In this document: in pieces, positions 51,345 through 61,576 of the stretch
How positions within the stretch are numbered: position 1 is the first letter of the stretch
Layout: the number at the start of each line of letters is the position of its first letter
NCBI GenBank assembly: GCA_965214015.1
Contig: CBDCAS010000018.1
Location: 106,396 to 170,395 of the forward strand
Direction of reading: 5' to 3'
DNA length: 64,000 nucleotides
Origin: CBDCAS01 sp965214015
Lineage (GTDB): Bacteria; Pseudomonadota; Gammaproteobacteria; Coxiellales; Coxiellaceae
The notes under the pieces: model-generated
Database searches by the model: none
Told to the model about the DNA's origin: nothing
What the model saw: the letters and a program-made list of their open reading frames with translations, nothing else
Translations under genes and position numbers: made by a program

Positions 51345-52589
51345 CTAGTGAACTTTCTTAAACAGAAGGCTGCCATTTGTACCACCAAAGCCAAAAGAAT
51401 TTGATAAAGCATAGTCAATTTTACACTGTTGAGGCTTATAAGGAACAAAATTTATTCCTTCACACCCTTTTTCTGGATGATCAAGATTAATGGTAGGTGG
51501 GGCTACTTGATCACGCAACGCCAATACAGAGAAAATAGCCTCTACTGCACCTGCTGCACCCAATAAATGCCCTGTCATTGATTTAGTAGAGCTTACAGCC
51601 AGATGACCTAGAGATTGAGCAAATACCGTTTTTATTGCTTTTACCTCCAATGGGTCTAACATAGGTGTCGAGGTTCCATGAGCATTAATATAATCTACTT
51701 GTTCTGGTTTAACACCACCATCTTTGAGAGTATTTTCCATAACTGATATAAAACCTTGGCAAGAAGGATCAGGTGCCGTCATATGATAGGCATCAGCGCT
51801 CATTCCAAAACCAGCAAGTTCAGCATAAATTTTTGCCCCTCGTTTTTTAGCAAACTCATATTCCTCAAGAACGACAACACCAGCACCCTCAGCTAAAACA
51901 AATCCATCACGATCCTTATCCCAAGGGCGACTTGCTTTCTCAGGCTCATCATTACGCGTTGATAAAGCACGCGCTGCATTAAATCCACCAATCCCCAAAA
52001 CATCGGTCGCCATTTCAGTACCACCTGCCAACATAACATCAGCATCGCCATATTGAATCATACGCAAGGCACTTCCTATATTATGCGCCCCTGTTGTACA
52101 AGAGGTAGCAATCGCAATATTAGGACCCTTGAGATTATGTTTCATGGACACATAGCCTGCTGCCATATTAACAACAGCACCTGGAATAAAAAAAGGCGAA
52201 ATTTTTCGCGCTCCATATTCCAGCAAAGCAGAATGGTTTTCTTCAATCCAACCAAGACCACCGATTCCAGCACCAATAGCCGCACCTGCACGAGGCGCCA
52301 ATTCATCTTCTATTTTCAGCTTAGCATCAAGCAATGCTTGACGAGAGGCTTCAATAGAAAACTGAATAAAAGGTGCCAGTCGTCGAAGCTCCTTTTTATT
52401 CATTGATAAGCTAGCATCAAAATCTTTCACTCTAGCTGCAATTTTTGTTGGTGCATCAGAGTGTTCAAGAAAATCAATATGCGCTACACCGCTCTTACCA
52501 TTGAGAATAGCGTCCCATGCAGAATTAATCGTATTACCAACAGGACTGACAATTCCCATTCCGGTTAGAACAACACGACGTTTGTTCAT
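51345..52589 (-). CDS. fabF: 3-oxoacyl-ACP synthase II
   Basis: This 414-residue elongating enzyme, important for C16 to C18 extension, has the Cys-His-His triad in ATSCTTGAHNIG, AHGTSTPMLDP and KSMTGHLLGAAGAVE, with NSFGFGGTNGSL at the C-terminus. Its start touches the acpP stop (1-bp overlap), so ACP and FabF are coupled. Confidence 0.97.
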   Translation of the reverse strand: MNKRRVVLTGMGIVSPVGNTINSAWDAILNGKSGVAHIDFLEHSDAPTKIAARVKDFDASLSMNKKELRRLAPFIQFSIEASRQALLDAKLKIEDELAPRAGAAIGAGIGGLGWIEENHSALLEYGARKISPFFIPGAVVNMAAGYVSMKHNLKGPNIAIATSCTTGAHNIGSALRMIQYGDADVMLAGGTEMATDVLGIGGFNAARALSTRNDEPEKASRPWDKDRDGFVLAEGAGVVVLEEYEFAKKRGAKIYAELAGFGMSADAYHMTAPDPSCQGFISVMENTLKDGGVKPEQVDYINAHGTSTPMLDPLEVKAIKTVFAQSLGHLAVSSTKSMTGHLLGAAGAVEAIFSVLALRDQVAPPTINLDHPEKGCEGINFVPYKPQQCKIDYALSNSFGFGGTNGSLLFKKVH

Positions 52590-52837
52590 TAAGATTCTTT
52601 ACCTATTTTATCACTGATAAAATCAATTGCTTCTTGAATTGTTGTAATTTTTTCAGCTTCCTCGTCTTTAATTTCAATATTAAATTCTTCCTCAAAAGCC
52701 ATTACAAGTTCGACTGTATCTAATGAGTCTGCACCTAAATCATTAACGAAAGAAGAGTCATTCTTAACCTCCTCTTGTTTAGCGGCTAACTGTTCCACCA
52801 CAATTTTTTTTACTCGTTCATCAACTGATGCTGTCAT
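52589..52837 (-). CDS. acpP: Acyl carrier protein
   Basis: This small acidic four-helix protein of 82 residues carries acyl chains on phosphopantetheine attached to Ser in LGADSLDTVELVMAFEEEF. The end DFISDKIG is typical. A gap of 79 bp to fabG may hold its own promoter, as ACP is needed in excess. Confidence 0.97.
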   Translation of the reverse strand: MTASVDERVKKIVVEQLAAKQEEVKNDSSFVNDLGADSLDTVELVMAFEEEFNIEIKDEEAEKITTIQEAIDFISDKIGKES

Positions 52838-52916
52838 GTAAACTTCCTCTTTATTGTTAGTACAGCCCTATAGCTGCGTGCAGATTATAACCAATTTCCT
52901 GGCACTTTACCAAGCT

Positions 52917-53663
52917 CTAAACCATACACATTCCACCGTTAACATTCAACGTCTGTCCTGTAATATAGGATGATTTTTCAGAGGCTAAAAATACCACAGC
53001 ATGGGCAATATCTTCAGGACTACCGATTTTCCCTATTGGAATTCTATTACTAATTGTTTGGCGCTGTTCCTCTGTTAGCCTTTGTGTCATATCTGTATCA
53101 ATAAAACCTGGTGCAACCGCGTTAACAGTAATTCCTCTAGCGGCTACTTCTTGAGCAATAGATTTTGTAAATCCAATCACTCCTGCTTTAGCGGCGCAAT
53201 AATTTGCCTGACCAGGATTACCCATTAAAGCGACCACTGAGGTAATACTAATAACACGGCCCCAACGAGCTTTTAACATAGAGCGCATTGCTACCTTAGT
53301 GACATGAAATACTGCATCTAAATTGGTTTGTATCACACGATCCCACTGCTCAGATTTCATCCGCAAAAATAAATTATCTTGGGTAATGCTGGCATTATTG
53401 ATAACAATAAGGGGAGAGCCATACTTTTCGTCTATTTCTTTAAATGTTTGTTGAATTAGCTCTGGCTCACAAACATCTAAAACACAACCTACTCCCTTAA
53501 TATCTTTTGCTCTAAAATCTTTTGTAATCTGATTGGCACCTGCTTCACTGGTCGCTGTACCAATCACTGTGACACCATAATTGCCTAAAGCAACTGCAAT
53601 AGCCTTACCAATACCACGACTAGCACCCGTAATAAAAGCTACTTTTCCATCTAGAGATGTCAT
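52917..53663 (-). CDS. fabG: 3-oxoacyl-ACP reductase
   Basis: This 248-residue NADPH-dependent short-chain dehydrogenase has the cofactor loop TGASRGIGKAIA, NNASITQD, catalytic Ser in ISITSVVALMGN, YCAAKAG (Tyr-x-x-x-Lys), and the end TLNVNGGMCMV. It reduces beta-ketoacyl-ACP. It overlaps fabD by 4 bp. Confidence 0.97.
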   Translation of the reverse strand: MTSLDGKVAFITGASRGIGKAIAVALGNYGVTVIGTATSEAGANQITKDFRAKDIKGVGCVLDVCEPELIQQTFKEIDEKYGSPLIVINNASITQDNLFLRMKSEQWDRVIQTNLDAVFHVTKVAMRSMLKARWGRVISITSVVALMGNPGQANYCAAKAGVIGFTKSIAQEVAARGITVNAVAPGFIDTDMTQRLTEEQRQTISNRIPIGKIGSPEDIAHAVVFLASEKSSYITGQTLNVNGGMCMV

Positions 53664-54610
53664 AGTTTTTCCTCAGCTAATTGAATAGTAGAATGCAAAT
53701 CATGGGCCGTATTAATCGTTTTAGTCGCAATCGATCCAGCAATTCGTTTATTTAAACCAGCCAACACCTTACCGGGACCACATTCTACAAATAAATCGAC
53801 ACCTTGTTCTTGCATCTTTAGTACAGTTTCAACCCAACGCACAGGATAAATTAACTGCTCAGTCAAAACCTCACGAATTTTATCAACATCATTATGCACC
53901 ATCACATCAAAATTATGTATTACAGGAATGTCAGGTGGCTTAATATCTACGTCCTTTAATTTTTCTATTAACTCAATCTGAGCAGGTTTCATTAGAGCAC
54001 AATGAGAAGGGACACTGACTGGAATACGCTTTGCACGCTTTGCCCCCTTAGCTTTAGCAAGTATTATAACTTGATCAACTGCTGCCACTTGTCCGGCAAC
54101 AACAGTTTGTCCAACAGAATTAAAATTGGCAGGACTAACCACTCCCTTTTCTGCCGCTTCTTTACAAATCGATAAAATTGCAGAATTATCCAAACCAATA
54201 ATGACCGCCATAGCACCTTTATCTTTAGGCACAGCCACTTGCATCGCTTGCCCTCGCAAAGCAACTACCTCAACAGCCGCTTCAAACCTCATTGATCCAG
54301 CAACGACTAAAGCGGCATACTCTCCTAGGCTATGCCCTGCCAATACCTGCGGACTAGGCCCATTTAAAGACTTCCAACACTGCCAAATTGCAAAATCAGC
54401 AGCTAACATCGCAGGTTGTGTGAACTCCGTTTGGTTTAGTTTTTCTAAAGGGCCTTCTTGTATTAACGACCATAAATCATAATGTAATACTTGACTTGCA
54501 CGTTCAAAGGTTTCATTGACAACAGAAAAAGGTTTAACAAGCTCAGCTAACATGCCTAGCGATTGCGAACCTTGCCCTGGAAAGTGGAATGCCAGCTTCA
54601 TATGCTTCAT
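53660..54610 (-). CDS. fabD: Malonyl-CoA:ACP transacylase
   Basis: This 316-residue enzyme loads malonate on ACP. The start is AFHFPGQGSQSLGML, the nucleophile elbow LAGHSLGEYAAL (Ser), the malonate-binding region VALRGQAMQ, and the second His lies in VPSHCALM. One base separates it from the fabH stop. Confidence 0.97.
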   Translation of the reverse strand: MKHMKLAFHFPGQGSQSLGMLAELVKPFSVVNETFERASQVLHYDLWSLIQEGPLEKLNQTEFTQPAMLAADFAIWQCWKSLNGPSPQVLAGHSLGEYAALVVAGSMRFEAAVEVVALRGQAMQVAVPKDKGAMAVIIGLDNSAILSICKEAAEKGVVSPANFNSVGQTVVAGQVAAVDQVIILAKAKGAKRAKRIPVSVPSHCALMKPAQIELIEKLKDVDIKPPDIPVIHNFDVMVHNDVDKIREVLTEQLIYPVRWVETVLKMQEQGVDLFVECGPGKVLAGLNKRIAGSIATKTINTAHDLHSTIQLAEEKL

Positions 54611-54611
54611 A

Positions 54612-55574
54612 TTAAAATGTCACCAAAGTAGATCCCCAGGTAAAACCAGCTCCAAATGCTTCAAGCATTAATGTTTCCCCACGTTTTATTTGACCTTGGC
54701 GAACGGCATAATCTAATGCTAATGGGATAGAGGCTGCAGAGGTGTTACCATGCTGCTCAATGGTGAGTACTACCCGATCCAAAGGCAAATCAAGACGCTT
54801 TGCTGTTGCTTTAATAATCCGTATATTAGCCTGATGTGGAACAAGCCAATCAATCGCTGATTTATCGATACCTGCTTGTTCTAATGTCTGATCCACAATT
54901 TCCTCTAGCTTAGAGATGGCATGTTTAAATACCTCACGACCCTCCATATAGAGCATTGATGGATTGTCATGATCATCCCATAACCAACTTTTTGCATGTA
55001 GTAAGGGGGCATATTGCCCATCAGACAAAATACGAGTATGAATAATACCAGGCTCATCATTTGCTTGTAGAACAACAGCACCAGCCCCATCACCAAACAA
55101 AACACAGGTTGAGCGATCAGTCCAGTCAATGACTCGAGATAATGCTTCAACACCGATGACCAAAGCTGTTTTTGCCAGCCCATTTTTAATATATTGATCC
55201 GCTACACTCATACCATAAATAAAGCCAGCACAGGCTGCATTGACATCAAATGCAGGACATTCATTTTTTATGCCTAACTTATTTTGAACAATACAGGCAG
55301 TACTTGGAAAAAAGCAATCCGATGTTACAGTTCCTGTGATAATTAAATCAATATCATTTGGATCAATGCCTGACATATCTATAGCTGCTTGTGCTGCAGC
55401 TACAGCCATGCTATTTGATGTATCTCCACTATTGCCCACAATATGACGTTCACGAATACCAACACGCTTCATGATCCACTCATCTGTTGTGTCTACTAGC
55501 TTTGCTAGAGCACTATTATCAAGCTTTTCCTTGGGCAAAAAAGAGCCGGTCCCTGCAATTTTTGAATAAATCAT
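54612..55574 (-). CDS. fabH: 3-oxoacyl-ACP synthase III
   Basis: This 320-residue initiating condensing enzyme has catalytic Cys in DVNAACAGFIYG, His in LVPHQANIRII and Asn in EQHGNTSAASIP, with DTTDEWIMKRVGIRER near the start. It overlaps plsX by 4 bp. Confidence 0.97.
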   Translation of the reverse strand: MIYSKIAGTGSFLPKEKLDNSALAKLVDTTDEWIMKRVGIRERHIVGNSGDTSNSMAVAAAQAAIDMSGIDPNDIDLIITGTVTSDCFFPSTACIVQNKLGIKNECPAFDVNAACAGFIYGMSVADQYIKNGLAKTALVIGVEALSRVIDWTDRSTCVLFGDGAGAVVLQANDEPGIIHTRILSDGQYAPLLHAKSWLWDDHDNPSMLYMEGREVFKHAISKLEEIVDQTLEQAGIDKSAIDWLVPHQANIRIIKATAKRLDLPLDRVVLTIEQHGNTSAASIPLALDYAVRQGQIKRGETLMLEAFGAGFTWGSTLVTF

Positions 55575-56608
55575 CCAGATTCCTTCTCACTCTCAAAAAC
55601 GGAACTGACTTGCTCACGAATACGCTGTGAGATATTTTTTTCCACTTCTTTAACAGCTTCCTCAATGGCCACTGCATACGAAAACACTTTTGCACTACCA
55701 TGACTTTTAATCACAATCCCATCTAAACCCAAAAGGGTTGCCCCATTGCGCTTTCTTGGATCAATCTGATCTTTTAATTGTTTTAATACAGGTAAGGAAA
55801 AAAAACCTAACAGCTTCGACCACCAGTGGGCTACAAAAATACCTCGTGCTTCATGTAAAATTAATTTAGAAATTCCCTCACAAGCTTTTAGAGCAATATT
55901 TCCAACAAAACCATCACAGACAACAACATCTGCATTGCCACTAAAGATCGCATCTCCTTCAATATAGCCTATATAATTTAAAGAACTACTTTGTGAGAAT
56001 AATTCAGCCGCTTGTTTGACTTGCTCATTTCCCTTAATTTCCTCTTCACCAATATTCAATAAACCAACTTTAGGCGCATCAATATTATCTACAGCAGCCG
56101 TTACAATAGATCCCATAATGGCAAATTGATAAAGGTGCTCTGCACTAGAATCAACATTAGCTCCTAAATCTAGTACACGTACTTCTTTATTATCTGGCAA
56201 AACAGTAGGAAATCGGGTCATCATAGCAGGGCGATCAATACCTGGCAGCATTTTTAGCACAAAACGAGCTGTCGCCATCAAGGCTCCTGTATTTCCAGCT
56301 GAGACACAGGCTGAAGCCTGGCCTTCTTTGACTAAATTTAGAGCGATTCTCATAGAAGAGTCTTTTTTACTACGTAAAGCCTGTGATGGTGATTCATCCA
56401 TTTCAACAATTTCAGAAGCATGAACGATAGACCAACGATCTGTATAATCTTTGCCCTGAGAATTCAACAAAGGCGCTAGCACTTCTTGCTGACCTACTAG
56501 CATAAGGTGCAAATCAGGATGTTTTTTTAATGCTGCTATTGCCGCTGGAACAGTAATTTGAGGTCCATGATCTCCCCCCATGGCATCAATAGAAATTTTT
56601 ATAATCAA
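55571..56608 (-). CDS. plsX: Phosphate acyltransferase
   Basis: This 345-residue enzyme makes acyl-phosphate from acyl-ACP for phospholipid synthesis. The signature SIDAMGGDHGPQ opens the protein; SACVSAGNTGALMA, RPAMMTRFP, VCDGFVGNIALK and ALLGLDGIVIKSHG-type text follow. It is 5 bp after rpmF, the classic rpmF-plsX-fab order. Confidence 0.97.
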   Translation of the reverse strand: MIIKISIDAMGGDHGPQITVPAAIAALKKHPDLHLMLVGQQEVLAPLLNSQGKDYTDRWSIVHASEIVEMDESPSQALRSKKDSSMRIALNLVKEGQASACVSAGNTGALMATARFVLKMLPGIDRPAMMTRFPTVLPDNKEVRVLDLGANVDSSAEHLYQFAIMGSIVTAAVDNIDAPKVGLLNIGEEEIKGNEQVKQAAELFSQSSSLNYIGYIEGDAIFSGNADVVVCDGFVGNIALKACEGISKLILHEARGIFVAHWWSKLLGFFSLPVLKQLKDQIDPRKRNGATLLGLDGIVIKSHGSAKVFSYAVAIEEAVKEVEKNISQRIREQVSSVFESEKESG

Positions 56609-56613
56609 AATAC

Positions 56614-56805
56614 TTACTCTTCTTCAGTAGTTTCTACCGTAGTGAGAATCTCACGCCCACGATAATAACCATCTGGACCTATATGATGACGCCGATGCGA
56701 CTCACCAGTTACTGGATCGACGGATAAAAGAAACGACTTTAGACTATCATGAGAACGACGCATATTTCGTTTTGAACGAGTCTTTTTGTTTTGTTGTACA
56801 GCCAT
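56614..56805 (-). CDS. rpmF: Ribosomal protein L32
   Basis: This small basic protein of 63 residues has MAVQQNKKTRSKRNMRRSHD at its start and GESHRRHHIGPDGYYRGREI later, the standard zinc-free L32. A GGAG site precedes it. It begins the rpmF-plsX-fab operon. The frequent upstream partner yceD is not present; the 250 bp upstream hold no gene and probably the promoter. Confidence 0.95.
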   Translation of the reverse strand: MAVQQNKKTRSKRNMRRSHDSLKSFLLSVDPVTGESHRRHHIGPDGYYRGREILTTVETTEEE

Positions 56806-57055
56806 TTTAACTCCTGTGATATATCTCTTTGAAAAAACTAATCTTTCTTTGAGCTGCCAGCCCTACCCTACTCAGAGCAGAATACTTTTACAAGGTTCTA
56901 TAGCGGATTGCAAGTTTCAAGCCCATACAAACCAAACTGAATCTAGCCCAGTTAGCAAAATTTAAAGCGCTTAAGCCATTGCAAAAGAATCAGCCTACCC
57001 CTAGCTTTCAACAACATTAATGATTGTTTTTCTCAACATTCCAATGTAAAAAGAA

Positions 57056-58285
57056 ATGGGCATACATCAAAAAATAGCAACTCTGATGAAATGGATTCTA
57101 AAACTTTTAGTGTTCTCAATTTTTACAACAACATGCTATACAAAAGCTCTAACCCACTCTAGGGCAGATATTCCTGATACCTTTAAAAAAAGTTATATAG
57201 GTCTCTCAATAGGCTGGATTGACATCCCTTTCACAAACCAATACCTTAACCATGGGCTTTCTGCTCGAAAAATTGAAACTCCTAACATCGCACCTAGAAT
57301 TTTTATTGGCCATTTTTTTACTCCTAATATTGCCATTCAAATGAGCCTAATGCGACCTATTAAATGGATCTACTTTAGAGGAATTCAATATCCAGAGGAT
57401 CGACATACTGTATGGACTTCGATGCTCGGTGTCACACTACAACCTACTGTTAAACTTTTAAAAAAAATAGCTCTTTATGGGGATATTGGCCTTGGTATCA
57501 TTTCAAGACATGGATTTAAAATTAACGATCAATTTGCTGTTACCCATCAAGATTTAGTAACATTACTCACAGGAGGTGGTTTGACTTATGCAATCAATCC
57601 ACATTGGCATTATGATTTAGGAATAGCTTATACACCAAAAAATCATCGGAAAAAACAACCCAATATCTTCTATGCTTACACAGGATTTTATTATTTAATA
57701 TTGCCCTCTAATCGATCAAATGAGCCCCATTTTTTTGAGAAAAAGTATATTTTTCCATTAAACTTTCTCCAAGGTGGTTTCTTTACCAATAAATGGTTTT
57801 ATGCCAATGTCAATAAATACGTATCTCAAGGCCATATCCCTATCTTTTGGGACGGAAAGTTAAAAAATAGAAATGGTGTTTACCTAATGTATGAACGTAA
57901 TTTTTTTCATACAAACCGAACATTATCACTGGAATGGGGTACTAGCATTGCACGCTACCAAACGCACCTAAATCAGCAAACCTATTATGCTTTCTCAGTA
58001 TTCCCTGTACTTAAAATATGGATAATACGCAGCAACTATATAGATAGTTACTTTACTTATTCATTAGCAGGGCCCACCTACATCACGCGCTATTATCTAG
58101 ACCATATCAACACAGGATCTCACTTTACTTTCCAAGATTTCATGGGCATCGGCTTTTTTCTCGGTAGAAAAAAAAATATCAATGTAAACCTTAAAATAGG
58201 CCATTATTCAAATGGCAATATTCTTCCAATCAACACAGGTATTGAAGTACCCCTAACTATTGCGGTTGGTTTTACTTTTAATTAG
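57056..58285 (+). CDS. Outer-membrane protein with PagL-like lipid A deacylase C-terminal barrel
   Basis: This 409-residue protein has a signal peptide at about 1-31 (MKWILKLLVFSIFTTTCYTKA after a short start). Residues 40-215 form an OmpW-like eight-strand barrel (SYIGLSIGWIDIP, RIFIGHFFTPNIAIQMSLM, LYGDIGLGIISR, WHYDLGIAYTPKN). Residues 235-409 end in FQDFMGIGFFLGRKKNIN, LKIGHYSNGNI, TGIEVPLTIAVGFTF. This is the PagL (lipid A 3-O-deacylase) core with the catalytic Glu-His-Ser area (HYSN), although the Glu position reads Asp here. PagL is normally about 150-185 residues with a single barrel, so this is a tandem. It converges with rluC (33-bp overlap). Confidence 0.7.
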   Translation: MGIHQKIATLMKWILKLLVFSIFTTTCYTKALTHSRADIPDTFKKSYIGLSIGWIDIPFTNQYLNHGLSARKIETPNIAPRIFIGHFFTPNIAIQMSLMRPIKWIYFRGIQYPEDRHTVWTSMLGVTLQPTVKLLKKIALYGDIGLGIISRHGFKINDQFAVTHQDLVTLLTGGGLTYAINPHWHYDLGIAYTPKNHRKKQPNIFYAYTGFYYLILPSNRSNEPHFFEKKYIFPLNFLQGGFFTNKWFYANVNKYVSQGHIPIFWDGKLKNRNGVYLMYERNFFHTNRTLSLEWGTSIARYQTHLNQQTYYAFSVFPVLKIWIIRSNYIDSYFTYSLAGPTYITRYYLDHINTGSHFTFQDFMGIGFFLGRKKNINVNLKIGHYSNGNILPINTGIEVPLTIAVGFTFN

Positions 58286-59212
58286 TTGACACAAATCAGC
58301 CCCTAAAGGAGCAAAGACACCCTGAAAACCTTGGCTTGTTTTATGTTCTCGTTCTATTTTAGTGCAATGCAAAAACAGTCGCTTCAACCCCATATTGCGC
58401 ATTTGGCGATTAAAGTGTTGGTCACCATACTTTTCATCGCAGGCAATAGGGTGTCCCATTGCAGCAGCATGTACCCGGATCTGATGAGTACGACCTGTCA
58501 CTGGATTTGCCAAGAGTAAAGTGGCATTTTGAAACGTTTTTAAAACCTGAAAATGCGTTTTTGCTGGTTTGCCCAAAGAGTCCACAGTGACTATTTGTTC
58601 GCCATTTTGTAGAACATTTTTTTTTAAAGCTAGGGTAACTTTCTGTTTTTTAAGATCCCAGTGTCCTTTAACAAGTAAAGTATAGTGCTTTTTTACTTGG
58701 CGATGTGCCAATAAATGATGCCACTCTAATAAAGCAGCGCGTTGTTTTGCAATTAATAAACAACCAGATGTATCACGATCGAGACGATGAATTAGTTCTA
58801 ACTGATTGGATTTTTTACGTAATTGCCGTAATAACTCAATCAATCCCCAAGAAATTTTACTACCCCCATGAACCGCCATACCACTGGGCTTGTTGATAGC
58901 CATAATACATTGATCTTCATACAAAATCTGAGACTCAAGCAACGCAAGCCAGTGCGGCGGTGGCGGTAGGCTCGACTTTTGTCGCTCTGCAACACGCAAT
59001 AGCGGCATTTGTAAACGATCATTTAAACATAATCGATAATTTGGTGGCACTCGAGCCTCATTCACACGAAACTCACCCTTGCGAAGTCCTCGATAAACAC
59101 GCGACTTAGGCACTCCTTTCAATACACCTAATAAGAAATTATCAACTCGTTGCCCAGCAGAACCCTGATCAACTGTTATCATTTTTTTTATCATAAAATT
59201 TATATTATTCAA
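58253..59212 (-). CDS. rluC: 23S rRNA pseudouridine synthase RluC
   Basis: This 319-residue protein has an N-terminal S4 domain (AGQRVDNFLLGVL, KSRVYRGLRKGEFRVN) and the RsuA/RluA catalytic domain with INKPSGMAVHGG, LIHRLDRDTSGCLLIAK (catalytic Asp) and GRTHQIRVHAAAMGHPI. Divergence from rne is the conserved gammaproteobacterial arrangement and favours RluC over RluD. The start may be MIKKM, 6 codons in. Confidence 0.93.
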   Translation of the reverse strand: MNNINFMIKKMITVDQGSAGQRVDNFLLGVLKGVPKSRVYRGLRKGEFRVNEARVPPNYRLCLNDRLQMPLLRVAERQKSSLPPPPHWLALLESQILYEDQCIMAINKPSGMAVHGGSKISWGLIELLRQLRKKSNQLELIHRLDRDTSGCLLIAKQRAALLEWHHLLAHRQVKKHYTLLVKGHWDLKKQKVTLALKKNVLQNGEQIVTVDSLGKPAKTHFQVLKTFQNATLLLANPVTGRTHQIRVHAAAMGHPIACDEKYGDQHFNRQMRNMGLKRLFLHCTKIEREHKTSQGFQGVFAPLGADLCQLIKSKTNRNS

Positions 59213-59430
59213 AAAGTTAACTAAAAAATATAAGTTTCAACCACCCCGATTAAAGCCCTCATTTTATTGCTGAGTAGCCTAAATACTGATATATTAGCTC
59301 TTGCAACAAAGACTTGCATAAATTACAAGAAAAGCACTGACAATCTAGAAGATAGTGCCACAGATTTAAACGAAGAGCGAACCCATAACTGATTGATGGT
59401 TGAGCGCCTTAGACAAAAAGGTTTTAAAAA

Positions 59431-61536
59431 ATGAAGAGAATGCTGATTAACGCAACTCAGTCAGATGAGTTGCGTGTTGCTATTATAGACGATGCCCTGT
59501 TAATGGATCTTGACATTGAACGAGCAGGTCAAAAACAAAAAAAATCTAATATTTACAAAGGGCGCATTACCAGTATTGAGCCTAGTTTAGGAGCTGTCTT
59601 TGTCGACTATGGCAGTGAACGCCATGGTTTCTTACCACTTAAAGAAATTTCTTGCGAATATTTTCTTACTGATGTTGAAAATTCTAAAAATATTGATATC
59701 CGCAAAGTTCTTAGAGAAGGTCAAGAGCTTGTCATTCAAATTGAAAGAGAAGAACGTGGCACTAAAGGAGCTGCTTTAACCACTTTCATTAGCCTAGCAG
59801 GTTCCTATCTTGTTTTAATGCCTAACAATCCACGTGCAGGCGGCATCTCCCGTCGTATTGAGGGTGACGAACGCGATTACCTTAAAGAAACTATCGGCAA
59901 ACTTGATGTCCCTGAAGGCATGGGCGCTATTATTCGGACTGCAGGTGTTGGCAAATCTCTTGATGAGTTGAAGTGGGACTTAGAAGTGCTGCTCAGTTAC
60001 TGGGAAGCTATTAAGCAAGCCGCTATTGCAAAACCAGGCCCTTACTTAATTCACCAAGAAAGTGATGTGATTATTCGTGCTATTCGTGATTATCTACGAA
60101 AAGATATTGAAGAAATCATTGTAGATGAACCCAATGCCCATGAACGTGCACGCAACTACCTCAGTCAAATACGCCTTGACTTTTTATCTCGACTTAAACT
60201 TTATAATAACCCTCTTCCACTCTTTAGCTGCTTTCAAATTGAACAACAAATTGAAGAAGCTTATCAATGTGAAGTGAGCCTACCCTCTGGTGGATCGATG
60301 GTCATTGATATGACAGAAGCATTGATTGCTATTGATATCAACTCAGCAAAAGCAACTAAAGGGGGTAATATTGAAGAAACTGCCTATAACACGAATCTTG
60401 AAGCTGCAGAAGAAATTGCACGACAATTACGCATTCGCGACATTGGTGGACTCATTGTTATCGATTTTATTGATATGACATCTAGCAAACATCAACGTGA
60501 TGTTGAAAACAGATTACGCAAAGCACTGCAATTTGACAGAGCTCGTATTCAAATTGGACGTATTTCCCGATTTGGCTTGCTCGAAATGTCACGGCAACGC
60601 CTACGCTCTTCACTCAATCGAGATACACAAATTACTTGTCCACGTTGTCTAGGCCATGGAAGCATCCGTGCTGTTGAATCAATGGCATTATCAATCATTC
60701 ACTTAATTCAAGAATATACATCAAATGCTAAAGACTTAACGATACAAGTTCAATTACCACTTGATATTGCTACTTATTTGCTTAATGAAAAACGAGATAT
60801 TATTAAAAACATCGAAGATCATGGCCAAGCTGAAATAATTATTATACCCAATGCACACCTTGAATCACCACACTATCAAATTAAAGAAATTAAAAGTGAA
60901 AGTAATCGGGTAATACCTAGTTATCGACTCGCTAAAATACCGAAAATTGAGGCAGCTGTTAAAAAGACATTCAATGCAAAGAAAACAGTAGAGCCTGTTA
61001 TTAACGAATTTTTAAGCACTCATACCCCAGCTTCTCGTAAGCCTCATGGCGGAGTCATTCGTCGACTTTGGAACATTATATTCAATTCTGATGATCCTAC
61101 TACTGCTCCCAAACTACAAAAATCCATTACCAAGAAACCTAACAAGCAAAAAAAAGAACTGCCATCACTAGGTAATCAACGGCACTCTACCAGCAGGCAT
61201 AGTAAGAAACCAACGCAAAAAAATGTGACCCGTCGTGGAAATCGTGGCGGCAGTCGTAGAGCAGACAACAACCGCTACCCACTAAAGCACAACAATACTA
61301 ATACTTTGCAAGATAGTAATCACAATAAGTTGAAAAAACCTGATACCAAAAAACTACCCATACAAAAAATACAGCCTGTTGATACAAATAAAACAAAACA
61401 ATCTATTACTCAACCTATTTTGAAATCCGTCGAAATATCAAAACCAACCGCTTTACCCTCCAATATGCTAGAAAACAAAGATAAATTACAACAAGTCACC
61501 ACCAAGGCTAAAAAAACATCAGAAGAAACAAATTAG
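59431..61536 (+). CDS. rne: Ribonuclease E
   Basis: This 701-residue endonuclease starts mRNA decay and rRNA/tRNA processing. It has an S1 domain (residues 38-120: NIYKGRITSIEPSLGAVFVDYG), catalytic Asp residues in IAIDINSAKAT and VIDFIDMTS, and zinc-link CPRCLGHG. The catalytic half ends near 520; the C-terminal 180 residues are basic, Asn/Lys-rich and far shorter than the E. coli scaffold of about 500. Degradosome partner sites are therefore not identifiable. The 218 bp upstream could hold a self-regulatory leader. Confidence 0.95.
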   Translation: MKRMLINATQSDELRVAIIDDALLMDLDIERAGQKQKKSNIYKGRITSIEPSLGAVFVDYGSERHGFLPLKEISCEYFLTDVENSKNIDIRKVLREGQELVIQIEREERGTKGAALTTFISLAGSYLVLMPNNPRAGGISRRIEGDERDYLKETIGKLDVPEGMGAIIRTAGVGKSLDELKWDLEVLLSYWEAIKQAAIAKPGPYLIHQESDVIIRAIRDYLRKDIEEIIVDEPNAHERARNYLSQIRLDFLSRLKLYNNPLPLFSCFQIEQQIEEAYQCEVSLPSGGSMVIDMTEALIAIDINSAKATKGGNIEETAYNTNLEAAEEIARQLRIRDIGGLIVIDFIDMTSSKHQRDVENRLRKALQFDRARIQIGRISRFGLLEMSRQRLRSSLNRDTQITCPRCLGHGSIRAVESMALSIIHLIQEYTSNAKDLTIQVQLPLDIATYLLNEKRDIIKNIEDHGQAEIIIIPNAHLESPHYQIKEIKSESNRVIPSYRLAKIPKIEAAVKKTFNAKKTVEPVINEFLSTHTPASRKPHGGVIRRLWNIIFNSDDPTTAPKLQKSITKKPNKQKKELPSLGNQRHSTSRHSKKPTQKNVTRRGNRGGSRRADNNRYPLKHNNTNTLQDSNHNKLKKPDTKKLPIQKIQPVDTNKTKQSITQPILKSVEISKPTALPSNMLENKDKLQQVTTKAKKTSEETN

Positions 61537-61576
61537 CGAATAGCAGAGAGAAAGGAACTCTCTCTAGAAAACCAAA

